A DNA stretch of 64,000 bases, taken from Tistrella mobilis KA081020-065. Its GTDB lineage: Bacteria; Pseudomonadota; Alphaproteobacteria; Tistrellales; Tistrellaceae. The notes beneath the pieces were generated by a model, which saw only the letters and a list, made by a program, of their open reading frames with translations, was not told the DNA's origin and made no database searches. Position numbers and translations under genes: made by a program. The stretch is from positions 1,059,001 to 1,123,000 of the forward strand of contig NC_017958.1 of assembly GCF_000264455.2 (NCBI RefSeq), given 5' to 3'. Shown in pieces: positions 36,146 to 44,228 of the stretch (the stretch's first letter is position 1; each line of letters starts with the position of its first letter).

Positions 36146-36826
36146 CTAATCGACCTTCTCCCGCGGCAACAGCGTCGCCGCCACCGCCGCCGCGGCGAGG
36201 GCCGGCAGGATCCAGGCGTCGGGCCAGTCCATGGCGATCTGGGTGAGGGTCGAGAGCAGGCACCAGAGCAGCGGCACCGGCAGGAGCAGCAGGCGCAGGC
36301 GGAGCGGTTTCAGGGCAAGCAGGCCCAGGGTGAAGAGCGCGGTGGCATCCGGGGTCACCCCCACCAGTTCGGCCGAGAGCCAGGGTCGGCCCGAAAGCGG
36401 AGCGGCGAGCGGCAGCAGGATCACGGCCGCGGCCATGACCAGCAGGCCGGCATCGCGGGCGGCGGGCGGGACGCGGACATCCGGGGGCTGTTCCGGCTCG
36501 GCGAAGGCCGTCGCCAGCAGCAGCACGCCCTGCAGCATGAAGCCGGCAGCCGGCCAGACCGCCGCCCAGTTGATCTCGCCATAGCGCTGATAAAGGAAAT
36601 CGGTGCCGATCCACACCCAGACCACCGCCAGGATCGGCAAGGCGATGCGCATCATCCGCGGCTCCACCCCGCCGCGGCGCAGGATCAGCCAGGGGATCAC
36701 CAGCATGGCGATCACCACCGGGATCTGCAGCGGCCAGATCGCCTCGTGATAGCGGATGAACAGGCGCTGATAGGTCTCAGGCGCAAACAGCAGGAAGTCG
36801 TTCAGGGTATAGTCGGTCCAGGGCAT
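36146..36826 (-). CDS. DUF6064 family membrane protein
   Basis: A 226-residue integral membrane protein with about seven hydrophobic segments. Family-like stretches are TLNDFLLFAPETYQRLFIRYHEAIWPLQ near the N-terminus and YQRYGEINWAAVWPAAGF in the middle. The start at 36826 overlaps the TGA of the aldo/keto reductase gene by one base (TGATG), implying coupled translation. DUF6064 proteins have no known activity. A longer open frame in the same register, up to 37594, is a shadow of the reductase. Confidence 0.75.
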   Translation of the reverse strand: MPWTDYTLNDFLLFAPETYQRLFIRYHEAIWPLQIPVVIAMLVIPWLILRRGGVEPRMMRIALPILAVVWVWIGTDFLYQRYGEINWAAVWPAAGFMLQGVLLLATAFAEPEQPPDVRVPPAARDAGLLVMAAAVILLPLAAPLSGRPWLSAELVGVTPDATALFTLGLLALKPLRLRLLLLPVPLLWCLLSTLTQIAMDWPDAWILPALAAAAVAATLLPREKVD

Positions 36827-37797
36827 CAGACTGCCGCCTCGACATCCGCGGCGATCCGCTCCCGCAAGGCGCGGTCCGGCAGCGGGCCCGATGCCGCCGC
36901 CAGATTTTCGCGGACATGGTCGACGCGGGTCGTGGCCGGAATGACGCAGGTTACCGCCGGATGTGCCAGGATGAATTTGAGCAGCGCCTGCGCCCAGCTC
37001 GACACCTCCAGCTCCCGCGACCAGCCGGGCAGCGGCACCCCCGCCAGCCGCCGGGTCAGCGCGCCCTGACGGAAGGGCCGGTTCACGATCACCGCCTGGC
37101 CGTGATCGGCCGCGAGCGGCAGGATTCGCGCCTCGACCTCGCGATCGAGCGGGTTGTAGGTGACCTGCACGCTGTCCAGCGGCTGCGTCGCCATCACCTG
37201 CTCGAAGCTGTCGTGGCGCCGGCCTTCCGAGGTGGTGATGCCGACATGGCCCAGGCGGCCTTCGGCCTTCATCGCGAACAGCGTCTCCAGATGATCCTGC
37301 CAGGCGAGGAGGTTGTGGACCTGCATCAGGTTGAACCGTTTCACGCCCCAGAACTCGCGCGTTTCCTCGATCTGCTCCGGTCCGTCTTCGCCCGACGAGG
37401 TCCAGACCTTCTCGGCAGAGAACACGCGGTCGCGGGCATCCAGCGCCGCGAGCCCCTGGCCGACCACCATCTGCGACGACCCGTACATGGGCGAGCTGTC
37501 GATCACCCGGCCGCCGGCCTCGAAAAAGGCACGCATCACCTCGGTGCAGCCGGCGATGGCTTGCGCGTCGCGGCCGACATTGAAGGTGATCCACGTGCCG
37601 AGCCCCACCGCGGGCAGCAGAACGCCACTCGAGGGAATCGGCCGGTGGAGCGGACCGTCGGCTGCCGTCGCCGCCCCGGCAGCAGCGGCCGCAACCGGCC
37701 GCAGAGCAAACGCTGCCGCCCCGGCGGCCAGGCCGCCCAGGACGTCGCGACGCGTGGGCCGGAGGATGAGTCGGCCGGTGAAAGGCATCTCCGTCAT
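36826..37797 (-). CDS. Aldo/keto reductase with Tat signal peptide
   Basis: A 323-residue protein. The N-terminus carries a twin-arginine signal (RRDVLGGLAAGAAAFALRPVAAAAA), so the enzyme is exported folded to the periplasm. The AKR barrel follows: LPAVGLGTWITF, then GGRVIDSSPMYGSS containing the catalytic Asp/Tyr region, SAEKVW with the Lys, and the MQVHN His position. The late WAQALLKFILAHPAVTCVIPATT corresponds to the cofactor-binding C-terminal part. The start at 37797 is chosen to keep the Tat motif, with CGGAG upstream. A periplasmic AKR is unusual; such proteins occur in alphaproteobacteria with unknown substrates. Confidence 0.85.
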   Translation of the reverse strand: MTEMPFTGRLILRPTRRDVLGGLAAGAAAFALRPVAAAAAGAATAADGPLHRPIPSSGVLLPAVGLGTWITFNVGRDAQAIAGCTEVMRAFFEAGGRVIDSSPMYGSSQMVVGQGLAALDARDRVFSAEKVWTSSGEDGPEQIEETREFWGVKRFNLMQVHNLLAWQDHLETLFAMKAEGRLGHVGITTSEGRRHDSFEQVMATQPLDSVQVTYNPLDREVEARILPLAADHGQAVIVNRPFRQGALTRRLAGVPLPGWSRELEVSSWAQALLKFILAHPAVTCVIPATTRVDHVRENLAAASGPLPDRALRERIAADVEAAV

Positions 37798-37909
37798 CGG
37801 GGTGGGTCTCCGGTGACCGGGCTGGAATGAGGCGCAGGCCCGTTCATACGGATCTGTGTCGCAAATCCGATATGGCAACCCCATTGTGCCGTCCTGTCGG
37901 GGCCGGTCG

Positions 37910-38557
37910 TCAGCTCCGGTCCTCCCGATCCGGCAGGCGGGGGACGGGCAGCTGCCAGCCATGCCGGATCGCCATGACCCGCAATCCGAAACAGAGCGCC
38001 GCCCCGGCCAGCATCGAGGGGGCGGCCGGCAGGTCGAGGGCATGGGCGGTGACCACCACCCCGGCACCGGCGAGCGCCGCGACCGCGTAGAGATCCGCCT
38101 TCAGCACCGCCGGCACCTGGGCGACCAGAACGTCGCGCAGAATGCCGCCGCCGATACCCGTCAGCATGCCGAGCAGCGCCGCCATCGCCGGCTCCAGCCC
38201 GGCCCCCAGCGCCTTCTGCGCGCCCGAGACCGCGAACAGCGCAAGCCCTGCCGCATCGCTCACCTGCACCGGGTTGCGGAAGCGTTCGATCAGCGCATGA
38301 CGATAGAAGGCGAACAGCCCCGCCAGGCAGGCGGTGAGCACATAGCGCGGCTGGCTGATCGCCGCCGGCGGCACCGCGCCGATCAGCAGATCGCGCAGGA
38401 TCGCCCCCCGCGCTCGCGGCCGCAAAAGCAGCACCAGCACGCCGAAGAGATCCAGCCCCCGGCGCACCGCGACCACCGCCCCCGACAGGGCGAAGACGAA
38501 GGTGCCGATCAGATCGAGTGCCGCCAGCACCGTGCCGGCGGTCAGGATGCCATCCAC
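37910..38557 (-). CDS. TRIC / UPF0126-type trimeric cation channel family protein
   Basis: A 215-residue membrane protein with seven helices in two repeats (DLIGTFVFALSGAVVAVRRGLDLFGV and DAAGLALFAVSGAQKALGAGLEPAMAALLG). The second repeat has the canonical GIGGGILRDVLVAQVP. The first should have a matching FAAxxAGGxxRD segment but reads LLRPRARGAILRD here. Shifting frame by one base at the A4 tract (38424-38427) and back at the C6 tract (38404-38409) restores FAAASAG, so a compensating pair of indels is likely. Family members conduct potassium or amino acids across the inner membrane; its physiology is unclear. Confidence 0.85.
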   Translation of the reverse strand: MDGILTAGTVLAALDLIGTFVFALSGAVVAVRRGLDLFGVLVLLLRPRARGAILRDLLIGAVPPAAISQPRYVLTACLAGLFAFYRHALIERFRNPVQVSDAAGLALFAVSGAQKALGAGLEPAMAALLGMLTGIGGGILRDVLVAQVPAVLKADLYAVAALAGAGVVVTAHALDLPAAPSMLAGAALCFGLRVMAIRHGWQLPVPRLPDREDRS

Positions 38558-38570
38558 GACCCGCCCCGGC

Positions 38571-38741
38571 TCAGGCCCGGCCGGTCGCGCGCAGCATCAG
38601 CCGCCAGGGCCAGCTGAGCGCATTGATCACGCCGTCTTCTCCCCCTTTGGCGGCCAGGCTGCGGCGGGTCTGCTCCGCCATCCAGAAGATGACCGGCGCC
38701 CCCGATACGACAAGCAGGAAGCTGATCAGGTCAGGCTGCAT
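38571..38741 (-). CDS. Small hypothetical membrane protein (56 aa)
   Basis: A short frame with an excellent GGGGAGGA site before ATG 38741. The N-terminal half forms one hydrophobic helix (LISFLLVVSGAPVIFW); the tail is basic (RRSLAAKGG, WPWRLMLRATGRA). It overlaps the end of the 150-residue membrane protein gene by 11 bp and lies 13 bp before the TRIC-type gene, so all three are probably one transcript. I do not recognise a family. Confidence 0.6.
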   Translation of the reverse strand: MQPDLISFLLVVSGAPVIFWMAEQTRRSLAAKGGEDGVINALSWPWRLMLRATGRA

Positions 38742-39183
38742 GACGGTCCTCCCCGCTTTCCGAGACAGCGATCCTCATGTCCACGATATATGCCGTGAGC
38801 ACGACCAAAACAATCATGACCATGCCCAGCCGCCAGACCGCGAAGCTCACCTGTCCACCGGAGACGGCCAGAACGCTGAAAAAGATCCACAGCAGTGTCG
38901 TGAACAGCACCAGCACCGCAAAGGACAGCATCACCCCGTGCGTCGGCCATCTCTTCTGGCGCATGAAGTTCAGAAACGAGGCGAGCGCCACTGATATGCC
39001 AACGAGCGAAAAATGCCCCAGCCAGTTCTGATCAAGGAACGGCAAGGCCCCGATTGCCACCACAAGGTTTAATTCCACCAGGGCAGCAATCAACGCGTGT
39101 CCCAGGACAGGGATCAGGCCGAAGATGATCCCAACGAAAAAGATCGTCCGCTGTTCTTTCTTCGCCCGCCGCAGGTTGGACAT
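38731..39183 (-). CDS. Hypothetical membrane protein with four helices
   Basis: A 150-residue protein. A basic N-terminus (NLRRAKKEQR) is followed by four predicted membrane helices: FFVGIIFGLIPVLGHALIAALV, FSLVGISVALASFLNF, VMLSFAVLVLFTTLLWIFFSVLAV and LGMVMIVLVVLTAYIVDM. There is no recognised domain. Its codons use more A/T than the neighbours (39.0-39.18 kb), which hints at a different origin. It appears to head a small operon with the 56-residue protein and the TRIC-type gene. Confidence 0.7.
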   Translation of the reverse strand: MSNLRRAKKEQRTIFFVGIIFGLIPVLGHALIAALVELNLVVAIGALPFLDQNWLGHFSLVGISVALASFLNFMRQKRWPTHGVMLSFAVLVLFTTLLWIFFSVLAVSGGQVSFAVWRLGMVMIVLVVLTAYIVDMRIAVSESGEDRHAA

Positions 39184-39264
39184 CGTGGCTCTCGGGAGAT
39201 GTCTGTTTCCCGGATACTGGATGCCCCGCCGCAGAAACTCAACAGATTATAATGCGCCCCGTAC

Positions 39265-40050
39265 TCAATCCCTGATCCCCACCGCCTGAAACCCGCCATC
39301 GGCGGCGATGATCTGGCCGGTGACATAGCCTGCGGCATCGCCGGCCAGGAAGCGGATCACGCTGGCCATCTCTTCGGGCGTGCCATAGCGGCCGAGCGCC
39401 ACGCGCTCTTCCCACGAGGCGCGGACCTCGGGGCGGTGGACGGCGCGGGTCAGCGGCGTGTCGATCGGGCCCGGCGCGACGCAGTTGACCCGGATGCCGT
39501 GGGGGCCCAGTTCCAGCGCCATCACCTGGGTCAGCAGATGGACGGCACCCTTCGATGCGCCATAGGCGGCCCGGCCGCGATTGCCACGCAGCCCCGAGAC
39601 CGAGCCGATATTGACGATCGACCCGGGCCGGCCGGCCGCGATCAGGCCGCGGGCGACGATCTGGCCCAGCATCATCGTACCACGCAGATTGATGCCGATG
39701 ATCCGGTCGAGCAGCGCCGGATCGGTGTCGAGGAACGGCACGTCGACGCCGATCCCGGCACTGTTGACCAGCACCCGGACCAGGCCGTGATCGCGGGCGA
39801 TCGCGGCCATGGCTGCCGCCACCGCCTCGGGCTCGGCGACGTCGAAAGCGGCGGGGGCTGCACGCAGCCCCTGCCCTGTCAGATCCGCCGCCACCCGGGC
39901 GGCACCCTCGGCATCGCGGTCGGCCGCCACGACCATGGCGCCCGCCTCGGCCAGGGACCGGGCAGCCGCGAGGCCGATCCCGCTTGCCGCCCCGGTCACG
40001 ACAGCGACGCGGCCATCCTGCAAGCCATGCTCATCGCGTTCTCCGGTCAT
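39265..40050 (-). CDS. SDR-family NAD(P)-dependent oxidoreductase (FabG-like)
   Basis: A 261-residue classical short-chain dehydrogenase. TGAASGIG (19-26) is the cofactor-binding glycine motif, VVAADRD the acidic end of strand 2, NSAGIG the NNAG position, and YGASKGAVHL the catalytic Tyr-Lys. It ends in the usual AGYVTGQIIAADGGF. It is the last gene of a five-gene minus-strand group, 26 bp after the other SDR and downstream of a TRAP transporter. It therefore probably oxidises the imported compound or its product. Substrate unknown. Confidence 0.85.
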   Translation of the reverse strand: MTGERDEHGLQDGRVAVVTGAASGIGLAAARSLAEAGAMVVAADRDAEGAARVAADLTGQGLRAAPAAFDVAEPEAVAAAMAAIARDHGLVRVLVNSAGIGVDVPFLDTDPALLDRIIGINLRGTMMLGQIVARGLIAAGRPGSIVNIGSVSGLRGNRGRAAYGASKGAVHLLTQVMALELGPHGIRVNCVAPGPIDTPLTRAVHRPEVRASWEERVALGRYGTPEEMASVIRFLAGDAAGYVTGQIIAADGGFQAVGIRD

Positions 40051-40076
40051 GATCGTCTCCTTGTCCGGGATCGCCG

Positions 40077-40871
40077 TCAGGCCGCGCGGCAGGACAGCCC
40101 GCCATCGACCGGCAGGCAGTGGCCGGTGATGTAGCCGGCATCGTCGGAGGCCAGGAAGACCGCCGCCTTGGCGATGTCCCAGCCATCGCCCATCCGCCCG
40201 GTCGGGCAGGCGGCGTGGCGCTTCGCGATCATGTCCTCGGCATCGGCATACTGGCCGACGATCTGGGTGCGGATCAGCGGCGTATCCATCATGCCGGGCA
40301 TGATGGCATTACAGCGGATGCCCTGCTTCGCATATTCGAGCGCGATGGCGACGGTCATCTGATTGACCGCCGCCTTGGCCGCGTAATAGGCGAGATAGGG
40401 ATAGTTGGTCCAGCGGATCGCCGCCAGCGACGACACGTTGACGATGGCGCCGCCGCCGCCCTTCAGCATTTCCGGGATGGCATGCTTGCAGGCCAGGAAG
40501 ACGGAAGTGGCGTTCACGTCGATCGCCCGCCGCCAGCGCGCCTCGTCCAGCTCCACCGGCCCGCCCATCTCGGTGATGCCGACATTGTTGTGCAGCACGT
40601 CGAGCCGGCCGAAGGTCTCGACCGTCTTCGCCACCGCCGCCGCGATCTCGGCCGAAGAGGTGACGTCGGCCGTAACCGCGATCGCCTCGAAGCCTTCATC
40701 GCGGATGATGCCGGCGGTCTCTTCCGCCGCTTCGGCGACGCGATCGACGCAGACCACCCGCGCGCCCTCGCGGGCGAAAAGCACGGCGGTGGCCTTGCCG
40801 TTACCCCAGCCCGGGCCGCTCGATCCGGCACCGAAGACGAGGGCGGTCTTGTTCTCCAGACGCTTGGTCAT
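40077..40871 (-). CDS. SDR-family oxidoreductase with unusual glycine loop
   Basis: A 264-residue SDR. The nucleotide-binding loop reads GAGSSGPGWGNG instead of the short TGxxxGIG, a variant of one SDR subgroup. Other motifs are HNNVGI, VNVSS with the catalytic Ser, YYAAKAAVNQ with Tyr and Lys, and a C-terminal AGYITGHCLPVDGG. It sits 28 bp after the TRAP large permease gene and before the second SDR. The pair suggests sequential dehydrogenations of a hydroxylated substrate delivered by the transporter. Confidence 0.85.
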   Translation of the reverse strand: MTKRLENKTALVFGAGSSGPGWGNGKATAVLFAREGARVVCVDRVAEAAEETAGIIRDEGFEAIAVTADVTSSAEIAAAVAKTVETFGRLDVLHNNVGITEMGGPVELDEARWRRAIDVNATSVFLACKHAIPEMLKGGGGAIVNVSSLAAIRWTNYPYLAYYAAKAAVNQMTVAIALEYAKQGIRCNAIMPGMMDTPLIRTQIVGQYADAEDMIAKRHAACPTGRMGDGWDIAKAAVFLASDDAGYITGHCLPVDGGLSCRAA

Positions 40872-40899
40872 CGGAAAGCTCCAGTTTTTCGGGCACGCC

Positions 40900-42186
40900 T
40901 CAGCCGGCGGCGAGGCCCGGCAGCAGCAGCGAGGCCTGCGGCACCAGGGTGACGAGCAGCAGCACGGCCAGCGCCGCCGCCAGGAAGGGCAGGATCGCGA
41001 CCGAGCCGCGTTCCAGCGGCGACCGTGCGATCATGCAGGCGATGTTCAGACAGAGCCCGACGGGCGGCGTGATCAGGCCGATGCACAGGTTCAGCACCAC
41101 CACCACGCCGAAATGCACCGGGTCGACACCCAGCGCGAGCGCGATCGGGTAGAGCACCGGCACCAGCATCACCAGGGCGGCATTGGCCTCCAGAAACATG
41201 CCGATGATCAGCAGCAGTACGTTCACGACCAGCAGGAAGACCAGCGCATCCGACACATTGGCGAGCACGAAGGCCGACACCGCCTGGGGGACGCCGGTAT
41301 AGGCCAGCAGCCACGAGAACAGCTTGGCGGCACCCACCACGATCATGATCACCGCGGTCGAGCGGCCGGCCGAAACCAGGGCGGCATAGATCCGCTTCAG
41401 GTTCAGTTCCCGATGCACCACGCCGCCCACGAACAGCGCATAGACCACCGCCACGCCGGAACATTCGGTGATGTTGAACACGCCCATCCGGATGCCGACC
41501 AGGATGAAGACCGGCATCAGCAGAGCGAAGGCGGCACGGGCGAGCGCCCGGCGGACGGTGCCGCGGGGCCGTGGTCCCGTCCGCACGGCCGGCGCATCGC
41601 GGATCGCCAGCCGCCGCGCGATCCAGAGCATGGCGAGGGTGTAGAGCAGGCCCGGGATCACCCCGGCCAGAAACAGGTTGGTGATCGACTGGTTGGTCAG
41701 CACCCCCATCACGATGAACGGGATCGAGGGCGGGATGACCGGCGCCACCACATTGGCGGCCGCGATCAGCGAAGCGGCGAACGCCGGTTTGTGGCCGACC
41801 TTGATCATCGCCGGGATCATGATCCGGCCGAGCGCCGAGGTATCGGCCACGGCCGATCCCGAAATGCCGGCAAAGAGGGTGGAGGCGACCACGCCGCTCA
41901 TGGCGAGCCCGCCCGGCTTGTGGCCGAGCAGCGCATCGGCCAGTTCCAGCAGCCGCCGGGTCATGCCGCCCGCGGTCATCAGCGAGCCCGCGAGCAGGAA
42001 GAAGGGAATGGCGAGCAGGGTGAAGCCGTCGATGCCGCCGAAGATCGATTGCGGCACCACCATCAGATTGATGTCGCCGACCCAGAGCAGCACGCCGACC
42101 ACGCCCGCGATCACCGCGAAGCCGATCGGCACCGCGATCGCCATCAGGCCCAGGATCAGGATCAGCAGGATTTCGACCAGGGTCAT
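40900..42186 (-). CDS. TRAP transporter large permease (DctM family)
   Basis: A 428-residue inner-membrane protein with about twelve helices. It has the DctM-type segments LLAIPFFLLAGSLMTAGGMTRR, FAGISGSAVADTSALG (the conserved GxSGSAxAD signature) and NLCIGLITPPVGLCLNI. Together with the small permease it forms the Na+-driven translocator. The start overlaps the end of the small permease by 4 bp (ATGA-type). The substrate is set by the binding protein and remains unknown. Confidence 0.9.
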   Translation of the reverse strand: MTLVEILLILILGLMAIAVPIGFAVIAGVVGVLLWVGDINLMVVPQSIFGGIDGFTLLAIPFFLLAGSLMTAGGMTRRLLELADALLGHKPGGLAMSGVVASTLFAGISGSAVADTSALGRIMIPAMIKVGHKPAFAASLIAAANVVAPVIPPSIPFIVMGVLTNQSITNLFLAGVIPGLLYTLAMLWIARRLAIRDAPAVRTGPRPRGTVRRALARAAFALLMPVFILVGIRMGVFNITECSGVAVVYALFVGGVVHRELNLKRIYAALVSAGRSTAVIMIVVGAAKLFSWLLAYTGVPQAVSAFVLANVSDALVFLLVVNVLLLIIGMFLEANAALVMLVPVLYPIALALGVDPVHFGVVVVLNLCIGLITPPVGLCLNIACMIARSPLERGSVAILPFLAAALAVLLLVTLVPQASLLLPGLAAG

Positions 42187-42797
42187 CGACGCACGCCCCC
42201 GTCACGCGCCGCCTCGGCCGCGCGCATGGCGACCGGCACGAAGCCCTCACCTTCGTCTTCCACCGGGGCATCCGGATCGGGCAGCGCCCAGTCGGCACCC
42301 GGCCGCGACAGCCGCGCAATCACCACCATGATCGCGATCAGCACGCCGCCGACCGGCATCGCCATATAAGGCACCGACATCGGCACCTCGAAAGCCGGGC
42401 TGTCCTGGAAGGAATTGAGGTCGGCGAAAGCCAGACCATGGATCACCAGCACGGCCGCCACCCCCAGCATCACCAGATCGCGCAGGATCCGGATCGCGGC
42501 GGCGGGGCCCGACCCCAGACGCTCGATCAGGGCGGTGACCGCGACATGGCCGCCGCCGCGCAGCACCGCGGCCGAGCCGACCATCGCGACCCAGGGCATC
42601 AGAAAGCGTGCCAGTTCCTCGCTCCAGTAGGGAGCGGCATCCAGTACATAGCGGGCAAAGACCTGCCAGACGATCGCCCCGGTCATGGCGGCGATCATGA
42701 GGGCGAGCACCCCGTCGAGCACACGCTCGACGAGGCGTCCCAGACGTCCGGCCCCGACGGCGACGCCGCCCGGGCCGGAGTCGCGCTGCGGGGTCAT
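42183..42797 (-). CDS. TRAP transporter small permease (DctQ family)
   Basis: A 204-residue protein with four membrane helices, e.g. VLDGVLALMIAAMTGAIVWQVFARYVL followed by the conserved WSEELARFLMPWVAMVGSA of DctQ proteins. The C-terminal 35 residues are acidic and soluble. It lies 4 bp downstream of the binding-protein gene and overlaps the large permease gene, as usual for dctPQM operons. Confidence 0.9.
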   Translation of the reverse strand: MTPQRDSGPGGVAVGAGRLGRLVERVLDGVLALMIAAMTGAIVWQVFARYVLDAAPYWSEELARFLMPWVAMVGSAAVLRGGGHVAVTALIERLGSGPAAAIRILRDLVMLGVAAVLVIHGLAFADLNSFQDSPAFEVPMSVPYMAMPVGGVLIAIMVVIARLSRPGADWALPDPDAPVEDEGEGFVPVAMRAAEAARDGGVRR

Positions 42798-42801
42798 GCG
42801 C

Positions 42802-43788
42802 TCACTTGACCGCGCGGATCTTCTCGACCCAGGGCTTCAGATCGGGGAAGGCATCCGGCATGTCGGCCAGCTTCGCCGCAAAGGCGTCGCGGTCGACGGC
42901 AACGAAGGTCATGCCCTTACCCTGAAGCCGCTTCTTGATCTCGGCCTCCATGGCCGCCATGCGGGTGCTGGCATCGTCCATGGCCTTGCGGCCCTCTTCG
43001 ATCAGCACGGTGCGCACGTCTTCCGGCAGGCGCTTCATCCGCGCGTCGTAGAAGATAAAGGTCATGGCGCCGATGACATGGGCGGTCTCCATGACATGGC
43101 TCTGCACCTCGTCATAGCGCATGCTCTCGATGATCTCGAGCGGGTTCTCCTGCCCGTCGACCACCTTCTGCTGCATCGAGGTGAAGAGTTCCGCGACACC
43201 CATCGGCACCGGGCTCGCACCCAGCTTGGCCCAGGTCATCGAATACATCTTGAGCGGCGGCACGCGCAGCTTCAGACCCTTCAGATCCTCCAGCGTCGGT
43301 ACGGCGCGGTTGGCGGTCAGATGGCGGGCACCGCGATAGCCGGCGCCGACGATGCGGAAGCGGGTCTGGGCGGCGATCGCATCGGCCAGCTCGGCACCGA
43401 TCGGGCCGTCATAGACCTTCCGGAAATGATCGAGATCACGGATCAGATAGGGAAAGGCCTCGACGCCAGCCACGATGCCATAGCGGTCGAGCGTGCCGAT
43501 CGACTGCAGCACGATGTCGTTGGTGCCGATCGCCAGGCCTTCGATGGACTGCGGCCAGTCGCCGGTCGATCCGGAATCGGCGATCTGGATCTTCACCTTG
43601 CCCTGGGTGCGATCTTCGACCGCCTTCTTGTAGGCTTCGGCGGTCTCGTACCAGATGTTGCCGGGGGTGTAGACATGCGCCATCTTGAGGACGATGTCCT
43701 CGGCGCGTGCAACACCGGTGGTTGCAAGTGCGATACCGAGCACGGTCGCACAGGTCGCGAGACCGCGACCGATCATGGTTCTGAGCAT
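42802..43788 (-). CDS. TRAP transporter periplasmic substrate-binding protein (DctP family)
   Basis: A 328-residue protein. The start at 43788 has a GGAGGAAA site 8 bases upstream and yields a standard signal peptide (IGRGLATCATVLGIALATTGVARA). DctP features are LKMAHVYTPGNIWYETAEAYKKAVEDRTQGKVKI, then RHLTANRAVPTLEDLKGLKLRVPP with the Arg that contacts the substrate carboxylate in this family, and GQENPLEII. A carboxylated ligand such as a sugar acid is therefore likely, but its identity is not visible. It is the first gene of the TRAP/SDR operon. Confidence 0.9.
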   Translation of the reverse strand: MLRTMIGRGLATCATVLGIALATTGVARAEDIVLKMAHVYTPGNIWYETAEAYKKAVEDRTQGKVKIQIADSGSTGDWPQSIEGLAIGTNDIVLQSIGTLDRYGIVAGVEAFPYLIRDLDHFRKVYDGPIGAELADAIAAQTRFRIVGAGYRGARHLTANRAVPTLEDLKGLKLRVPPLKMYSMTWAKLGASPVPMGVAELFTSMQQKVVDGQENPLEIIESMRYDEVQSHVMETAHVIGAMTFIFYDARMKRLPEDVRTVLIEEGRKAMDDASTRMAAMEAEIKKRLQGKGMTFVAVDRDAFAAKLADMPDAFPDLKPWVEKIRAVK

Positions 43789-43900
43789 CCGGGCTTTCCT
43801 CCCTGCACCGGTCGCCATGGCACGCGACCCGTTCTTGTCCGGTCGTCGATCACCATGGCCGTGGAGGGTCAGCCTAACAGCCCCGGCCTGCATACGCAGA

Positions 43901-43929
43901 GGCCCGGGTCCGCCAAATGGACCCAGGCC
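43901..43929. other. Strong inverted repeat between the TRAP and cco clusters
   Basis: GGCCCGGGTCC and GGACCCAGGCC pair (one mismatch) around a 7-base loop. No T-run follows on either strand, so it is not a classical terminator. It lies downstream of ccoS and upstream of the dctP-type gene, and may stabilise or end the cco transcript. Confidence 0.5.
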
Positions 43930-44015
43930 CCCATGAAATCTTGAAGATCAGCCGTTTCCGTCGTCTCCGGACCATATGACGGACCACTGGCCCCGCCAGC
44001 GGAACCGGCGGTGGA

Positions 44016-44201
44016 TCAGCCCTGCCGCCGTCTCTCCGCCGGCGGTTCGTCGGCGGGCTGATCATCGTCATCCATCAGGATCCGATGGGCGGCGCCTTCG
44101 ATATCGTCGTACTGGCCGCTCTTCAGCGACCACAGGAAGGCGGCGAGCGCACCACCTGCAAGCAGCAGGCTGGCTGGAATCAGGTAGATCAGAACGTCCA
44201 T
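44016..44201 (-). CDS. ccoS: cbb3-type oxidase assembly protein CcoS
   Basis: A 61-residue protein with one N-terminal helix (VLIYLIPASLLLAGGALAAFLWSLKSGQYDDIEG). The WSLKSGQYDD stretch is the CcoS/FixS hallmark. The acidic-then-basic tail is variable. It lies 27 bp after the copper ATPase gene ccoI, as in other fixGHIS operons. CcoS is needed for cofactor insertion into cbb3 oxidase. Confidence 0.9.
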   Translation of the reverse strand: MDVLIYLIPASLLLAGGALAAFLWSLKSGQYDDIEGAAHRILMDDDDQPADEPPAERRRQG

Positions 44202-44228
44202 GGGACGATGGCCTTCCGGAGGGGGACG

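Noticed and set aside
36146-37594. 482-codon open frame extending DUF6064 upstream
   Set aside because: The part above 36826 is the aldo/keto reductase read in another frame (Arg/Gly-rich). The true start is the coupled ATG at 36826.
40405-42369. 654-codon plus-strand frame opposite the TRAP/SDR genes
   Set aside because: It is rich in His, Gln, Arg and Asp with no domain. Strongly supported genes occupy the minus strand. The large frames at 42685-43944, 44085-47102, 47477-48970 and 50610-52316 were rejected for the same reason.
43901-43929. Rho-independent terminator between ccoS and the dctP-type gene
   Set aside because: The stem is strong, but neither strand has a T-run after it, so it is reported only as an inverted repeat.
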